From positions 63,269,965-63,333,964 of the forward strand of contig OX419758.1 in NCBI GenBank assembly GCA_948567375.1: a stretch of DNA of 64,000 bases. The letters run 5' to 3'. Source of the stretch: Lunularia cruciata (lineage: Eukaryota; Streptophyta; Marchantiopsida; Lunulariales; Lunulariaceae). Below are positions 21,640-32,190 of this stretch, piece by piece; positions within the stretch are counted from its first letter, which is position 1, and each line of letters opens with the position of its first letter. The notes under the pieces were generated by a model. It was not told the DNA's origin, made no database searches, and saw nothing but the letters and a program-made list of their open reading frames with translations. A program made the translations under genes and the position numbers.

Positions 21640-22990
21640 TGGCATGTGGGTGAATGCATCTGCAAGTTACTTTTTACCTTCAACGTAGGTGATTGTCATG
21701 TTGAAGCATTGTCACCATTCTGCCCATCGAATCTGGCGACGAGATAGATCCTTCTAGCGTCTCAAGGTAGACTAGAGGTTTGTGGTCTGTCTCTACCACA
21801 AATGCTTTCTCGCCTAAATAGTGCTTCCAATGCTTGGTTGCTAGGATGATGGCCAACTCTTCTTGTTCTATGGTGTGGTAGTTGCGCTCTGCTAGTAACA
21901 AATTTTGAGAGAAATATGCAATGGGATGCCATCCGTCATGCCACTCTTGTTGTAGGACTGCTCCAATTGCTATGCCTGATGCATCTATAGCCAATTTGAT
22001 TGGATGTTTTGTGTCATACCACTTCAAGATTGGTGCATGTAGCAAGGCGGCTTTCAATTCTTGAAAGGCCAACTCTTGTGCGGTTCCCCATGTCCACTTC
22101 TTCCCCTTGCCAAGCAGTGTTGTTAAATGTTGTGCAACCTTGGAGAAGTCCTTGACAAATTGATGATAGAATCCCGTCAAACCCAAGAAGCTCTTGAGTT
22201 GAGTCTGATCTTCTGGGGCACTCCACTTTTGAATGATCTCTATTTTATCTGTCAATACTTGAATACCCTCTGCACTTACTCTATGCCCCAAGTAGTCTAC
22301 TTCAGACTTGCCAAACTCACACTTTGAGATTTTGGTATACAATTGATTCTGTCTTAGATATCTGGAGGACTTCTCGTAGATGTTGTTTGTGTTCCGTCAT
22401 CATGCTACTATATATTAAGATGTTATCCAGGAAGATGATGACAGACTTATCCAAATATGGACAAAATATGTCATTCATTAGACTCATGAAAGTGGCAGGT
22501 GCGTTGGTGAGACCAAAAGGCATCACGAGATACTCAAAGTGGCCATACCTGGTTCGAAAGGCAGTCTTGTACACATCCTCCTCTGCAATTCGGATTTGAT
22601 TGTAACCGCTCCACAAATCTAGTTTGGTGAAGTGTCTTGCTCCATTGAGTTGATCAAATAGATCATCCATGCGAGATAAGGGGTATTTTTTCTTCATTGT
22701 TTGTTGATTGAGACCCCAATAGTCAATGCACATGCGCATTATATCGTCTTTCTTCTTCACAAACAAGACCGGAGCTCCATATGGTGATATGCTAGGTTGG
22801 ATGAACACTTTTTGCAGCATATCCTCAATTTGATTCTTGCACTCCTCCAACTCATGAGGTGATAGGCGATATGGGGCCTTCTAGGGCGGTGTCTTCCCCG
22901 GGAGTGTCTCAATTTTATGATCTACTCTCCTTTTTGGTGGTAATCCTAAGGGTAGATCATCAGGAAAGACATCTTGAAACTCATTTATGA
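21640..22990 (-). pseudogene. Reverse transcriptase and RNase H of chromovirus C
   Basis: The frame at 22317-22850 holds the reverse transcriptase ([12 protein letters not shown], the [13 protein letters not shown] block, [18 protein letters not shown]). The catalytic box reads [11 protein letters not shown], so the second Asp of the expected D-D pair is Asn. The frame at 21680-22342 continues with DYLGHRVSAEGI, the QFVKDFSKVAQ connection and RNase H (AIDASGIAIGAVLQQE, then IEQEELAIILATKHWKHYL and VVETDHKPLVYL). This is the best-preserved chromovirus pol in the window, but frameshifts and the D to N change make it inactive. Confidence 0.88.
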
Positions 22991-23012
22991 CATCCTTCAA
23001 TTTCTCAAGAAT

Positions 23013-23630
23013 TTATCCCTCGAGTTGTGCACTCCAGACTTCTCTTATTAGACCCATGAAACACCTATCCGTCTTCCAGATAGTTGTTGTCCCTATGACA
23101 TAGAGAGGCAATTCTTTCTTATGTAATTTTTCTTTAACCCCAATGATCGACCATTGGTGGGTTCTCACTACTTTCTTCCTCCAATCTACCATAGGGTTGT
23201 AATGCTCCATCCATGGCATACCTAAGATTGCATCATAACGAGCTAATTGTATCACTTGCCACTCAATTGCTTCTTGATATTTTCCTATAGAGAGTGTCAT
23301 CCGTCTAGGTAATGATTCAATCCTCTTTGTTTTTCCGTTAGGTAAATCTACTTCTTCACTATCATCTCTCTCTAGATCCATTCCCAATCTTATTGCAATA
23401 GAGTGAGACAGGAAATTCTCTATGGCTCCCGGATCTATTAACACTCTCACTGGATTGCCTTTTAGGACCCCATTCACTACAATCAATTGTGAGGTTGCCT
23501 TTTGGTACCTTTTTCCGCTCGTCTTCTTCCCTCCCTTGCTTTTTTGCTTCCTTATTGAGCCAGTAAGGCCACGAGGTAAATTACTGACGATCTTCATTTT
23601 CCGAAATGGTTTCCACCTCCTCTTCTTCAA
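23013..23630 (-). pseudogene. Aspartic protease region of chromovirus C
   Basis: The 205-residue minus frame contains NPVRVLIDPGAIENFLS, the retropepsin-like active site with Pro in place of the usual Ser/Thr (D-P-G-A). It also has YDAILGMPWMEHYNPMVDW, the second conserved protease block. It sits between gag and reverse transcriptase. Single-base changes separate it from the frames on either side. Confidence 0.82.
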
Positions 23631-23639
23631 TGCGTCTCT

Positions 23640-24705
23640 CCATGTTGTTCAAAGATCGCTTATATGAAGATCGAGGGCCTCTAGGAAGTTGAGCACGACA
23701 CTTGGTAGATATATGCCCAATACAACCACAATTGTAACAATGGCGTTGTTCTCCTCAAGGTCCTTCTCCTCGTGGGACTCTATCTCTCCGTTCTTCTACC
23801 CATCCCCGTTCTCCTTGAAGCAGTCGTGCTCCTCGGTCTTGAAACCTAAGGTTGCCCAATAGGTGGAATTGGGCAACCTTAGGTTTCAAGACTGGTCCAA
23901 TTGGTCCACCCATGGGTGACATTTCTGCCCGATAATGTTGAGGTGGAACTACTCCTTCACCTCCACCTAATGCTCCTACTTTCTTTGCACACAAGCAATG
24001 GCTTCAAATATCGTGTGAGGATTTTGTACCATGACTTCTTGGTGAATCCGCTCCTTCAACCCTCGTTTGAAATTGTCGAGAGCCTCTATTGGACTCATGT
24101 TGGTTATTGCGACTTGTAGATCCAGAAATGCTTCCACATACTCTTGTATGTTATTCTTCTATTTCAATCCCCATAGTCGGATCCGGGCTATTTGCACAGA
24201 ATCCACCGATTGGAAATTCTTAAGCAATCCTTCTTGCATTGTTGTCCATGTGACCTCCCTTCTCTTGGCCAACATGGATCGTTCCCAAGCGTCGTACCAT
24301 ATGAGAGCCTTATTGATCAAGTACCCACATGAAAACACGCGTGTAGCATGCTCGGTGATCTCTATTGAGAACAACAAAAAATATTGATTCATTCTCAAGA
24401 TCCAGTTCTCCACTACTCCCATCATATGTTGCCCCTTGTAAGACTTGATGTTGCAGGTCTTCTTCATCCAGAGTAGTAATGTGGCTTCATCATTGATAGG
24501 GTTTGTAGGCACGGGGCCTCTCCGAGTACTTTAGTCGCATGTATTAGATTTTGAGATGACTTTTCTTCTTGCATTGCTTGATCGTTCCTGAGGGTCTGCA
24601 CTTGACTTTGTAATGCCTCCATGGTCATCTTAATCTCTCAAAATTTGTTCAACATCCCCTACATTCCTTGCACCAACTCTTGCAACTACGGATCCATGGT
24701 TCCTG
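23640..24705 (-). pseudogene. Gag of chromovirus C with CCHC knuckle
   Basis: The likely start is the ATG near 24702, then an early stop (MDP*LQELVQ). The capsid is at 24159-24512 (WILRMNQYFLLFSIE, then HATRVFSCGYLINKALIWYDAW and TMQEGLLKNF). The basic linker contains a perfect inverted repeat (23836-23892). A CCHC knuckle reads CYNCGCIGHISTKC near 23700-23745. The protein would form the particle and bind RNA. Several stops break it. Confidence 0.8.
23836..23892. repeat. Perfect inverted repeat, 25-base arms
   Basis: The left arm 23836-23860 and right arm 23868-23892 are exact reverse complements around a 7-base spacer. It lies inside the gag linker of element C, so it is probably a templated inverted duplication and not an ancient signal. 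Confidence 0.95.
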
Positions 24706-25268
24706 TAACACTCGATTGCTATACCCTAAACTTCAATAGAGAGTTAATATGATCACTCTAGAGGGCACACAAACTATTAGAACTACCATTGGGACCTCAG
24801 AAACTACCACTCATTGGTAATATTCATCACCAAAATTCCTGACCATCAAATCCCTAAACATCACTTTAGGTCTCACTACATAATGAATTTCTACTTGAGT
24901 GTTAAAAGGGAAAGGATTTGGGACATTCAAATCCATCACAGCAAAATGTAAATTGTCAAATCCCACTCTCTATTGTAAATCACTACAGGCAAAATCACTG
25001 GATTTGGCAAATTCATTATTGTATCCATGAACTTTGCTCCAAAGTGAAAAACTAAATACACTCTCACTTGCTCATGCTGAATGTAAATAATCTTGATGTT
25101 GAATGGATTCAAGAATGGAAAGTGAGGCACTGGATACTGTCCTCCCGGAGCATCCATTCTATCCTCCTAATCTACCAATTACACCACAATGTCTCTCCTT
25201 AAAATTACTCAATCTCAATAGCCCATGTTCTTCCAAGAGGGGTGATCCGCTCTCTTGGACAACACCTA
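24706..25268 (-). other. Leader of chromovirus C
   Basis: This is the untranslated region between the primer binding site and gag on the minus strand. I see no further gene in it; short frames at 24936-25157 and 25103-25285 look like chance. Confidence 0.6.
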
Positions 25269-25279
25269 CTTTGATACCA
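25269..25279 (-). other. Primer binding site of chromovirus C (tRNA-Met type)
   Basis: On the minus strand, one base after the 5' LTR end (GTATTACA), the sequence TGGTATCAAAG matches the initiator tRNA-Met site TGGTATCAGAG with one difference. It fixes 25281-26013 as the 5' LTR. Confidence 0.85.
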
Positions 25280-25280
25280 T

Positions 25281-26013
25281 TGTAATACTCTGAGGATAGG
25301 GAACTTGAAGAGAAACACACCCTTTTGCACTCAAACTCCGATGCCCCAAAGGAGCACCTTCTCTTTATTATATAGGCAAAGCGGATCTCCTCTAATGAAG
25401 TCCACCATAGGATTAGGTACATAGATAGGTGACATGTCAGCAAGCTCCACCCTTGGATTACTTACTTGGATGGGTGACATGTCGGTCCTGGTCCTATCTG
25501 GTTGGTCAAACAAGCTTGACCAGAGGGAATCTTTTAGGGAATCTTCCTATAGGAATCTCAAAATCACGTGGGTGAGGTATCGATGGAAAGCTCTCGATGA
25601 GACAAAGTAAAGGGGAGGGAAGGCCAGCATTTCCTTTGGTTGGGGGGGGGGGAGGTTTGCACATTTTCAAGGCTTAATTCATCCGTTTAGGCCTCCAAAC
25701 TTGCCTTCAAAGATTTCAAGCATATTTTGGTTCCAACTCTATTAGTAGAAGTCCCCTTTTGGTGATACCTCTTTTTGATCTATTCAGTTCATCTTGTGTA
25801 ACATCCTTCCAGATGTTACCAACCCAATTCACACCTTCAAATCATATGTCTAGTTATTGGTTCTAAGGTTTCAAATCTATTTCGGTTTTTTGCCCTATTA
25901 GTAGAAGTACACTTTTGGTGATACTTCTATCTGATCTATTTTGACCATCATGTATAACATCTTACCAAACCAAATTTCACATCTAGATCATATGGCTAGC
26001 TCTTGGTATTACA
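25281..26013 (-). repeat. 5' LTR of chromovirus C
   Basis: It has TGTAATACTCTGAGG at one end and GGTATTACA at the other on the + strand. It is close to the LTR at 18974-19695 and carries an 11-base G run at 25642-25652. The primer site lies on its left, so the element reads right to left. Confidence 0.9.
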
Positions 26014-28240
26014 CAAGATTGGACAAACTCTCAACCCTCTTGTGCCATGCAGGGCCACCAACATTGATGTTGTAGGGTACCCAAAGTCTGTCCACATCTA
26101 TGTGATCAGCGATTGGTAAATCATGGGCTTCTTGAAGGCACACACATCATAGATCACCCTTGGTTGGAACATAGATTTGATTCTTACAAAATAGAAAGTC
26201 TTCCTTGAAGGAGAAGTGTTATATTCATTGTTGTCAGGTGCAAGAGGACATTGTGCGATTGGAAAGAAAGGCCTTATTGTAAAGCGGCCCTAAACTTGAT
26301 TTGGACTTTTGAGTCAATTGACATTGTTGTAATTGTCACTATGATGAGAGATTCAAGAAGAGTCTTCAAATCATGTCATCATGAAAAGACATTGGGGATG
26401 ACATGGAACATATCAAGCTTGTACTTAGTTTTGATGTCAAATAATGGTTCTTTCCATTGATGATGTAGACTCTTCATATGCTCCAAAAGTAGTGTTTGCA
26501 ACAAAGGTTTGTGATCAATGCGTATGATCATTTAGTTTCCTAAGAGATAAAGGCTCCATAGCTTGGTGGCATATATTGCAGCTAGTTGTTTTTTATCTCA
26601 AGTAAATTAATTCCTTTATATGGTGTTTATAGGTGAGACACAAAATTAATTGGATGTAACTTATTTGAAAATTCTTGTTGCAACATAAATCCACTAGCAA
26701 AGTTAAAAGTTAGATGCTTCTAACTTTGCCATTGGAGTTGTGTTGCAAAATCAACCACACAAGATGTTTGAAGATCATATGATTGAAGAATGGGTCTTGA
26801 AAACTCCATATGCTTTAGTTTCTTAAATTTCATTTTGTGCTTGGTGGTCCATTGAAAGCTTGAGGTCATCTCCAAGAGATCAGTCAATAGTGTGGCCACA
26901 TGAACATAATAGTGGATGAACCGTTGGTAAAAATTGCCAATCCACTGAATTCTTGCACTTCTATGGTATCCTCTGGAGTAGACCAATCAGTAATGGTCTT
27001 GATTTTCTCCCCTATATTCCTTAATGTAGCCCATGGGTTCCATCTTGATTCTCTTTGATGAGACCTTTATGACCCAAGAAGGTAAATTCCTTTCGCCAAA
27101 AGGAATACTTTGACTTCATGTAGTAAAACTAAACATAGTCATCTTAGGACTTCTTGGACATGATTTTTGTATTTTACCTCCATCTTGCTATAGATTAAAA
27201 TATTATTTAAGAATAACACCATTACCAATCCAATAGCCCATCTAACACCCAATGCATCTTATCCATGAAGATTACTAGAGCACAAGTGAGCCCAAAAGGT
27301 AGAAGTATCCATTCAAAATGCCCATGCCTTGTCCAAAAGGTAATATTTTCCACATCCTCCCTATCAATGGTTATCTACCATTAGCCACTTCAAAGATCCA
27401 ACTTGGAGATGTATTGTGCTTCACACAATTGATCTAACGAGTCATCAATTTAAGACAAAGGATATGCCTGTTTTATTGTTTTTTTTATTAAGGCCATGGT
27501 AGTCAATACAAATCAAAGTCTCCATCCTTCTCTGGTACAAAGAGTATTGGTGCTCCCCACAAAAATGTACTATGGTATATGAAATCTTTCTTCAACAACT
27601 TGGTCAATGTTATTTGAAGCTCCCATAACTCCTTTGGTGAGAGCCTAAAGATTGGTCTATTCACAAGAGTACTACTTGGGAATAGCTTGATCTTGAAAGG
27701 CATACCTTGATAAGAGGGTAACAAAACTTTTGGCATATCATCCAAAAAAAAAACATTTGTAAACTCTTGAGCTATCGGATCAACCATTATTTGATGAGGC
27801 TTTTGGCTCTCACTTCTTGTGTAATTGCTTGATTCACAATTCAAAAACAAGAATATCTTTCTCCAAAGCTTTCTCTATGGTTGCTTTATTGACAAACTTC
27901 TCATGTTAGGATTGAATATCCTTAAGTGTCTAACTTAGAGGTGCTAGACAACCTATTTGATAATTCTTACCTTGGTGTTGTACTTGAATTTATCATCAGA
28001 TCCAATCAAATTAAACCTTATAATGTTCAAGCCAAGGTAAACCTAGAATGATATTATATTGGAGAGACATGACTACAAACCTCATACATTTCATATGCTC
28101 CTTCTTAATCTTGAATGTAATAGGATGTGAGGTATGGAATGTACAACCTTTCTACTATCTATCATCATCAATCTATTTCCAACTATTGGTTTGATAGGAA
28201 TACCTTATACCTAATTCCTTTACTAATTATATGGGCATGC
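26014..28240 (-). pseudogene. H pol relic (integrase zinc to RT), second copy plus continuation
   Basis: 26014-26995 duplicates 19696-20680. Beyond it H continues with reverse transcriptase remnants (27503-27850 minus frame, VDPIAQEFTNVFF and FIYHSTFLWGAPILFVPEKDGDF) and the start of the protease region near 28200. At 28241 it is interrupted by element M and resumes at 38170. The aligned relative at about 9340-9400 reads through that site without a break. Confidence 0.75.
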
Positions 28241-28244
28241 AATT
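28241..28244. repeat. Target-site duplication AATT (left)
   Basis: AATT precedes the left end of element M and recurs at 38170-38173 after its right end. Removing M and one AATT restores GGCATGCAATTCTTTGAAC, which aligns with the uninterrupted relative near 9370. Confidence 0.75.
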
Positions 28245-28908
28245 TGTCGTGCGTATATACATCGCTACACAACATACATCGCTGTCAACATCATACACTA
28301 TAAAAGCACAACTCACACATAAGTCATACATAGACTCTAAAGTGCCACAATAATCAGATTGCTTAACACTCTCAACTCAACTCAACTCAGATCAGTACTT
28401 GATCTGTCCCTCTATAAACTGCCAACAACTAGGCACTGATTACAGTCAAGCCACACCCACTCAAGCATAGAGAATCCAGGTGACGCTCGCCGGCCTCTGT
28501 CCACCATAGCCAGGAACTCGAAGGCTCAACATCAGAGAAGTGAGCTCTCTGGAGCTCACTTCGAAACTATACCCCTTGGACTCAAGCTAGCCTTGAAACC
28601 CTAACGGTCCCACTGATGGCACACTCGACGGTGCAAACGGTGCCAAAGTGACGGTGGGCCCCACCGTGAAGTGAGCACCCCGAACACAAAATCTAACCGT
28701 CGGAAAGTAGTCCCTGAGAAACTGCTAGAATAACTCTAACTACCATCACTGGAACTCCAGTGTCCGAGCATCTTGATGCGGAACTACAAATGGCGTGACA
28801 GCTGTCGTGCGTATATACATCGCTACACAACATACATCGCTGTCAACATCATACACTATAAAAGCACAACTCACACATAAGTCATACATAGACTCTAAAG
28901 TGCCACAA
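28245..28908 (-). repeat. Composite 3' LTR region of M (A-B-A)
   Basis: Segment A (106 bases) occurs at 28245-28350 and again at 28803-28908. Segment B (450 bases) lies between at 28351-28800 and matches the 5' LTR 37721-38169. The two A copies look identical. The B/A2 junction carries the 10-base palindrome GACAGCTGTC (28797-28806). On the minus strand the segment next to the polypurine tract starts TTGTGGCAC, so the true LTR is probably A then B, with an extra A at the outer end and none at the 5' end. Confidence 0.85.
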
Positions 28909-28920
28909 TCGCCCCCCTAG
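28909..28920 (-). other. Polypurine tract of M
   Basis: On the minus strand CTAGGGGGGCGA immediately precedes the LTR segment beginning TTGTGGCAC. This is the usual position of the plus-strand primer in LTR elements. Confidence 0.7.
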
Positions 28921-29076
28921 CTGGCGGTTAGGTCCCTCGAACTCCAGATAGCCATCTACTCTAAGTATATGGTATACCCTCTAATGGGCAAAGATCAGGA
29001 GGCCGGGTGCTATGGAGCCCCATCGTTAGTCGCCTGTCTGCAATCTATACCATATAAAGAATGAACTAGCTATAGG

Positions 29077-29219
29077 TCAAGTACATCTAGGACATAACCA
29101 CTATCCCTGAGGAACCACCATGAGGGGAGGAGTCATACATGCCATATGCCATCCTCTCGAACAGCTATCACACACTAACATAGAAGCAGCTCCACCAGAA
29201 GAGCCACATAACATACACC
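29077..29219 (-). pseudogene. PHD finger at integrase C-terminus of M
   Basis: The minus frame contains CMLC, then CDSC, then WHMAC. After one TAG codon (29101-29103) it continues W-L-C-P-R-C-T and ends at TGA (29077-29079). Spacing is C-x2-C-x11-C-x2-C-x4-H-x2-C-x14-C-x2-C, a complete C4HC3 PHD finger with the Trp two residues before the last Cys pair. PHD fingers read histone H3 tails. It stands where chromoviruses have a chromodomain, so it may steer integration. The stop lies at the position where PHD fingers often have an acidic residue. Confidence 0.85.
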
Positions 29220-30519
29220 TCAAGCCTGCACGTACAAGTGCCAAGCTTGGGTCCATAGTACCATCAATGTTTGGAAGGTGGCATGGCGCACAATTGCGCA
29301 CATGATCCTTCCAAACAACACCATCATGTCCTTCTAACACAAGGACTCCAGATGGCAAAACCTCATGCACTCTCAAGATAGTGCGGCCTGTAGAAACATC
29401 AAGTGTCGTCGGTGCTGTCTGCTGTAGATATACATAGTCGCCTAGATGAAATCGACGGATCGAGGGTCTATAACCTCCTCCTCGAATGGTAGCATAGCGT
29501 AAAGTATCTCTATGCTGAGCAATCGCCAAGTTCTCAAAGGCCATCGGCATCACTCTCCGAAAGATCTCTGCCCGCTGAGAACATGCGCTCATCCATACAT
29601 CAGGGTCATCCAAGTCCAAAACTACAGTAGCATCTCGACGAATGGCTGCAGGTAAATCTAGATCTCGTCCATAGAGTAGAAAGTATGGAGAGAAGGATGC
29701 TAAGGAGGCTTGCCGGCTGAACCGATAGCCCATGGCCAACCAAGGTAACTGGAGATCCCAATCTCCCAAGTGGCCTCTCTGCAAACCATACTTTCGCAAT
29801 CCTCTCTTCACCGTCTGAACCACTCTCTCTGCTTAGCCATCTGCCTCAGGGTGATCTCGGGATGTAGTACGATGATCAATCAAAGCCTTGTCACATAAGA
29901 CCTGAAACTCTCCCAAGAACTCTGTACCCTGATCAGTCAAAACCTCAGCTGGTGCACCAAAATGACTAAGAACTCGATCCAGGAACGAGTAAGCTGTCCC
30001 TTCACTAGACTTGTCAGGAAGTGCCACCAACTCAATCCACTTGGAGAAGTGCTCCACCATCACCAAAACATACCGATGATGTCTCACAGTCAGCGGTAAA
30101 GGTCCGGCAAAGTCCAAACTCCAACGGTAACCCAATCCCATGATAGGTAATGGGTGTAACTGTGGCGTAGGAGCATTGAATGATGCTCTAACTCGGTCAC
30201 AAACCACACATCTGGCAACAAACTGTTGTACCTCGGTCTGCATACCGCGCCACCAATAATGACTCTGGAGTAAGCTATATGTACGCTTTACTCCAAAATG
30301 TCCTAGCTCCTCATGAGCATGACGGACCAACTGTGGTCTCTGTGATGGAAGTGGTACTACTCGCACTCTACCATCCTCCCATACACGCAAAAGGTGTCTA
30401 CCCTCCAATCTGAACCGTCTGGCTTGCTGAAGAACACGGTCTCTCTCCTTGGCCCCAACTGTGCCACCCACAACACCAGTGCGAAGATAGTCCATCACTA
30501 AGACATCATCATGAATGTC
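29220..30519 (-). pseudogene. Integrase of M
   Basis: The frame at 29833-30498 has the H-H-C-C zinc domain (HAHEELGHFG.., then CVVCDR), the first catalytic Asp (WSLDFAGPLP) and the second (VLTDQGTEF). The block HPEADG is then cut by TAA at 29833-29835 where relatives have Gln, and AERVVQ with the catalytic Glu follows in frame at 29823. The C-terminal part includes FHLGDYVYLQ and a beta-rich tail before the PHD finger. A TGA at 30520 separates it from RNase H; a Trp or Arg codon is the likely ancestor. Confidence 0.9.
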
Positions 30520-30522
30520 TCA

Positions 30523-32190
30523 CTGAACTGTACCAATATCTTCACTCTCTGGATCTGTGACCTCAATAACTCCTCCTGTATGCGCTGAGAGAGATACCAC
30601 CAAAGTCTCTGCAAATATACACAGAAAGGCCGATGCATGCCAACCTGGCACCATCTCCTCATCTGTCTCACCATGCCAACGTGCTCCGGTCTGATCCTGC
30701 TGGCTGGGACATGGGTTTCTACTCAATCCATCTGCATCACGGTTCACCACTCCAGGTCTGTGAACAACCGTGAAATCATACTCCTGTAAAATCAGAGCCC
30801 ATCGTGCAAGCTTCCCTAAAAGCTTGTCGGACTCCATCAACCACTTCAGCGGCTGATGATCAGTGACGAGAGTGAAGGGGTTACCAAATAGGTAACATCG
30901 GAAATGTGCTACTGCCTAAACTGCTGCCAAGCACTCTCCCTCATATGAACTATACTTCGCCTCCGCTGAATTGTTGGAGCGACTAGCATAGGCCACCACA
31001 AACTCCTTCTCCTCATCATCATGCTGGGTGAGCACCGCTCCAAGCCCCAACATACTCCAATCAGTGTGAACCTGAAATGGTCGTCCCCTGATTGGTCTCC
31101 TCAAAATAGGAGCAGATGTCAACCTCTCCTTGAGCTCTACAAAAGCTCTCTCCTGCTCATCTCCCCAACACCACTCCTGTGTAAGCTTGGTCAGCTTCGT
31201 CAAGGCCTTGGCAATGGCACTAAATCCTCTAACATAGCGGCGATAGAAGTTCACCAACCCAAGGAATGCTCGCACTCTACTCACATCCGTAGGCCGAGGA
31301 ATACGTGCAATAGCCTCCACCTTGGTCTGCTGAACACCAAGTCCTCCGGGGTAGATAGTGTGACCCAAATACTCAACCTGCTCATGGAAGAACCTACACT
31401 TCCCAGGATGTAATTTGAGTCCATGAGATCTCAACCTCTCAAACACCTCCAACAACTGTCGCTCATGCTCCTCCACAGTAGTGCTATACACCAAAATGTC
31501 ATCAATATAGCACCGAGCAAAATCCAGTCCAGCTAGGATCCTATCCATGACCCTCTGAAACTCAGCGGGAGCGTTCTTTAACCCAAATGGTAAGAACCTC
31601 CACTGATATAACACATCCTTGCCGTGAGGATCAATAGCCCAAAATGCTGTCTTGGACTTATCCTCCTCCCTGATCGGCAGCTGATGATATCCCGCTCGAA
31701 GATCCAAAGTACTGAAGACCTTTGCATGCCCAATCGCATCAAAAATCTCCTCCGGTGTAGGCATGGCATACCGATCAGCCCTGGTCTGTCGGTTGATAGG
31801 ACGGTAATCTCCACACATCCGCCTATCTATATAGTTGCCATGCATATCCTTCTTGGCTGGCATCACTGTCGCTGATGCATACTCTCCATGTGAAATCTCC
31901 ACCAAACCAGCCTCAAAAAGGTCACTACTCCGGCTCTGAATCAATGTCCTCTCCATCTCACTATATCGATAAGGATGTCGGAAAACAGGTGTGTCGTTAG
32001 TCAGCTCAATCCGTATACCAGGTCCCTTCAGAGCACCCAAATCCTTCATACTGAAGGCAAAACAACTCGTGTGACTCCTCAAGAACCTCCAAACCCTCCG
32101 TCTTTCCTCTCCAGTAAGCTTGGGTCCAAGATCTGGCTCCCAAGTATCCTCTGTAACTGTAGTAGGAGTGGAAGACGTACTGACTGGCTG
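30523..32190 (-). pseudogene. Reverse transcriptase and RNase H of M
   Basis: The frame at 30916-32082, open upstream to the TAG at 32191, contains CGDYRPINRQT, STLDLRAGYHQLPI, FLPFGLKNAPAEFQRVMD and the catalytic CYIDDILVYS. It then has LGHTIYPGGL, NFYRRYVRGFS and RNase H start VHTDWSMLGLGAVLTQ. At CLAAV a TAG (30916-30918) stands where relatives have Trp. RNase H then resumes with VTDHQPLKWLM and VNRDADGLSR (30520-30840 frame). Catalytic Asp residues are retained. The upstream linker (TWEPDLGPKL..RVWRFLRSH) also exists in relic M2. Confidence 0.92.

Noticed and set aside
23422..23667. Plus-strand frames over 20.6-24.4 kb as genes
   Set aside because: They are antisense shadows of the minus-strand chromovirus C domains.
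28245..28908. The 106-base segment A as a giant target-site duplication around B
   Set aside because: A small AATT duplication brackets the whole element, and one A copy abuts the polypurine tract where an LTR must begin.
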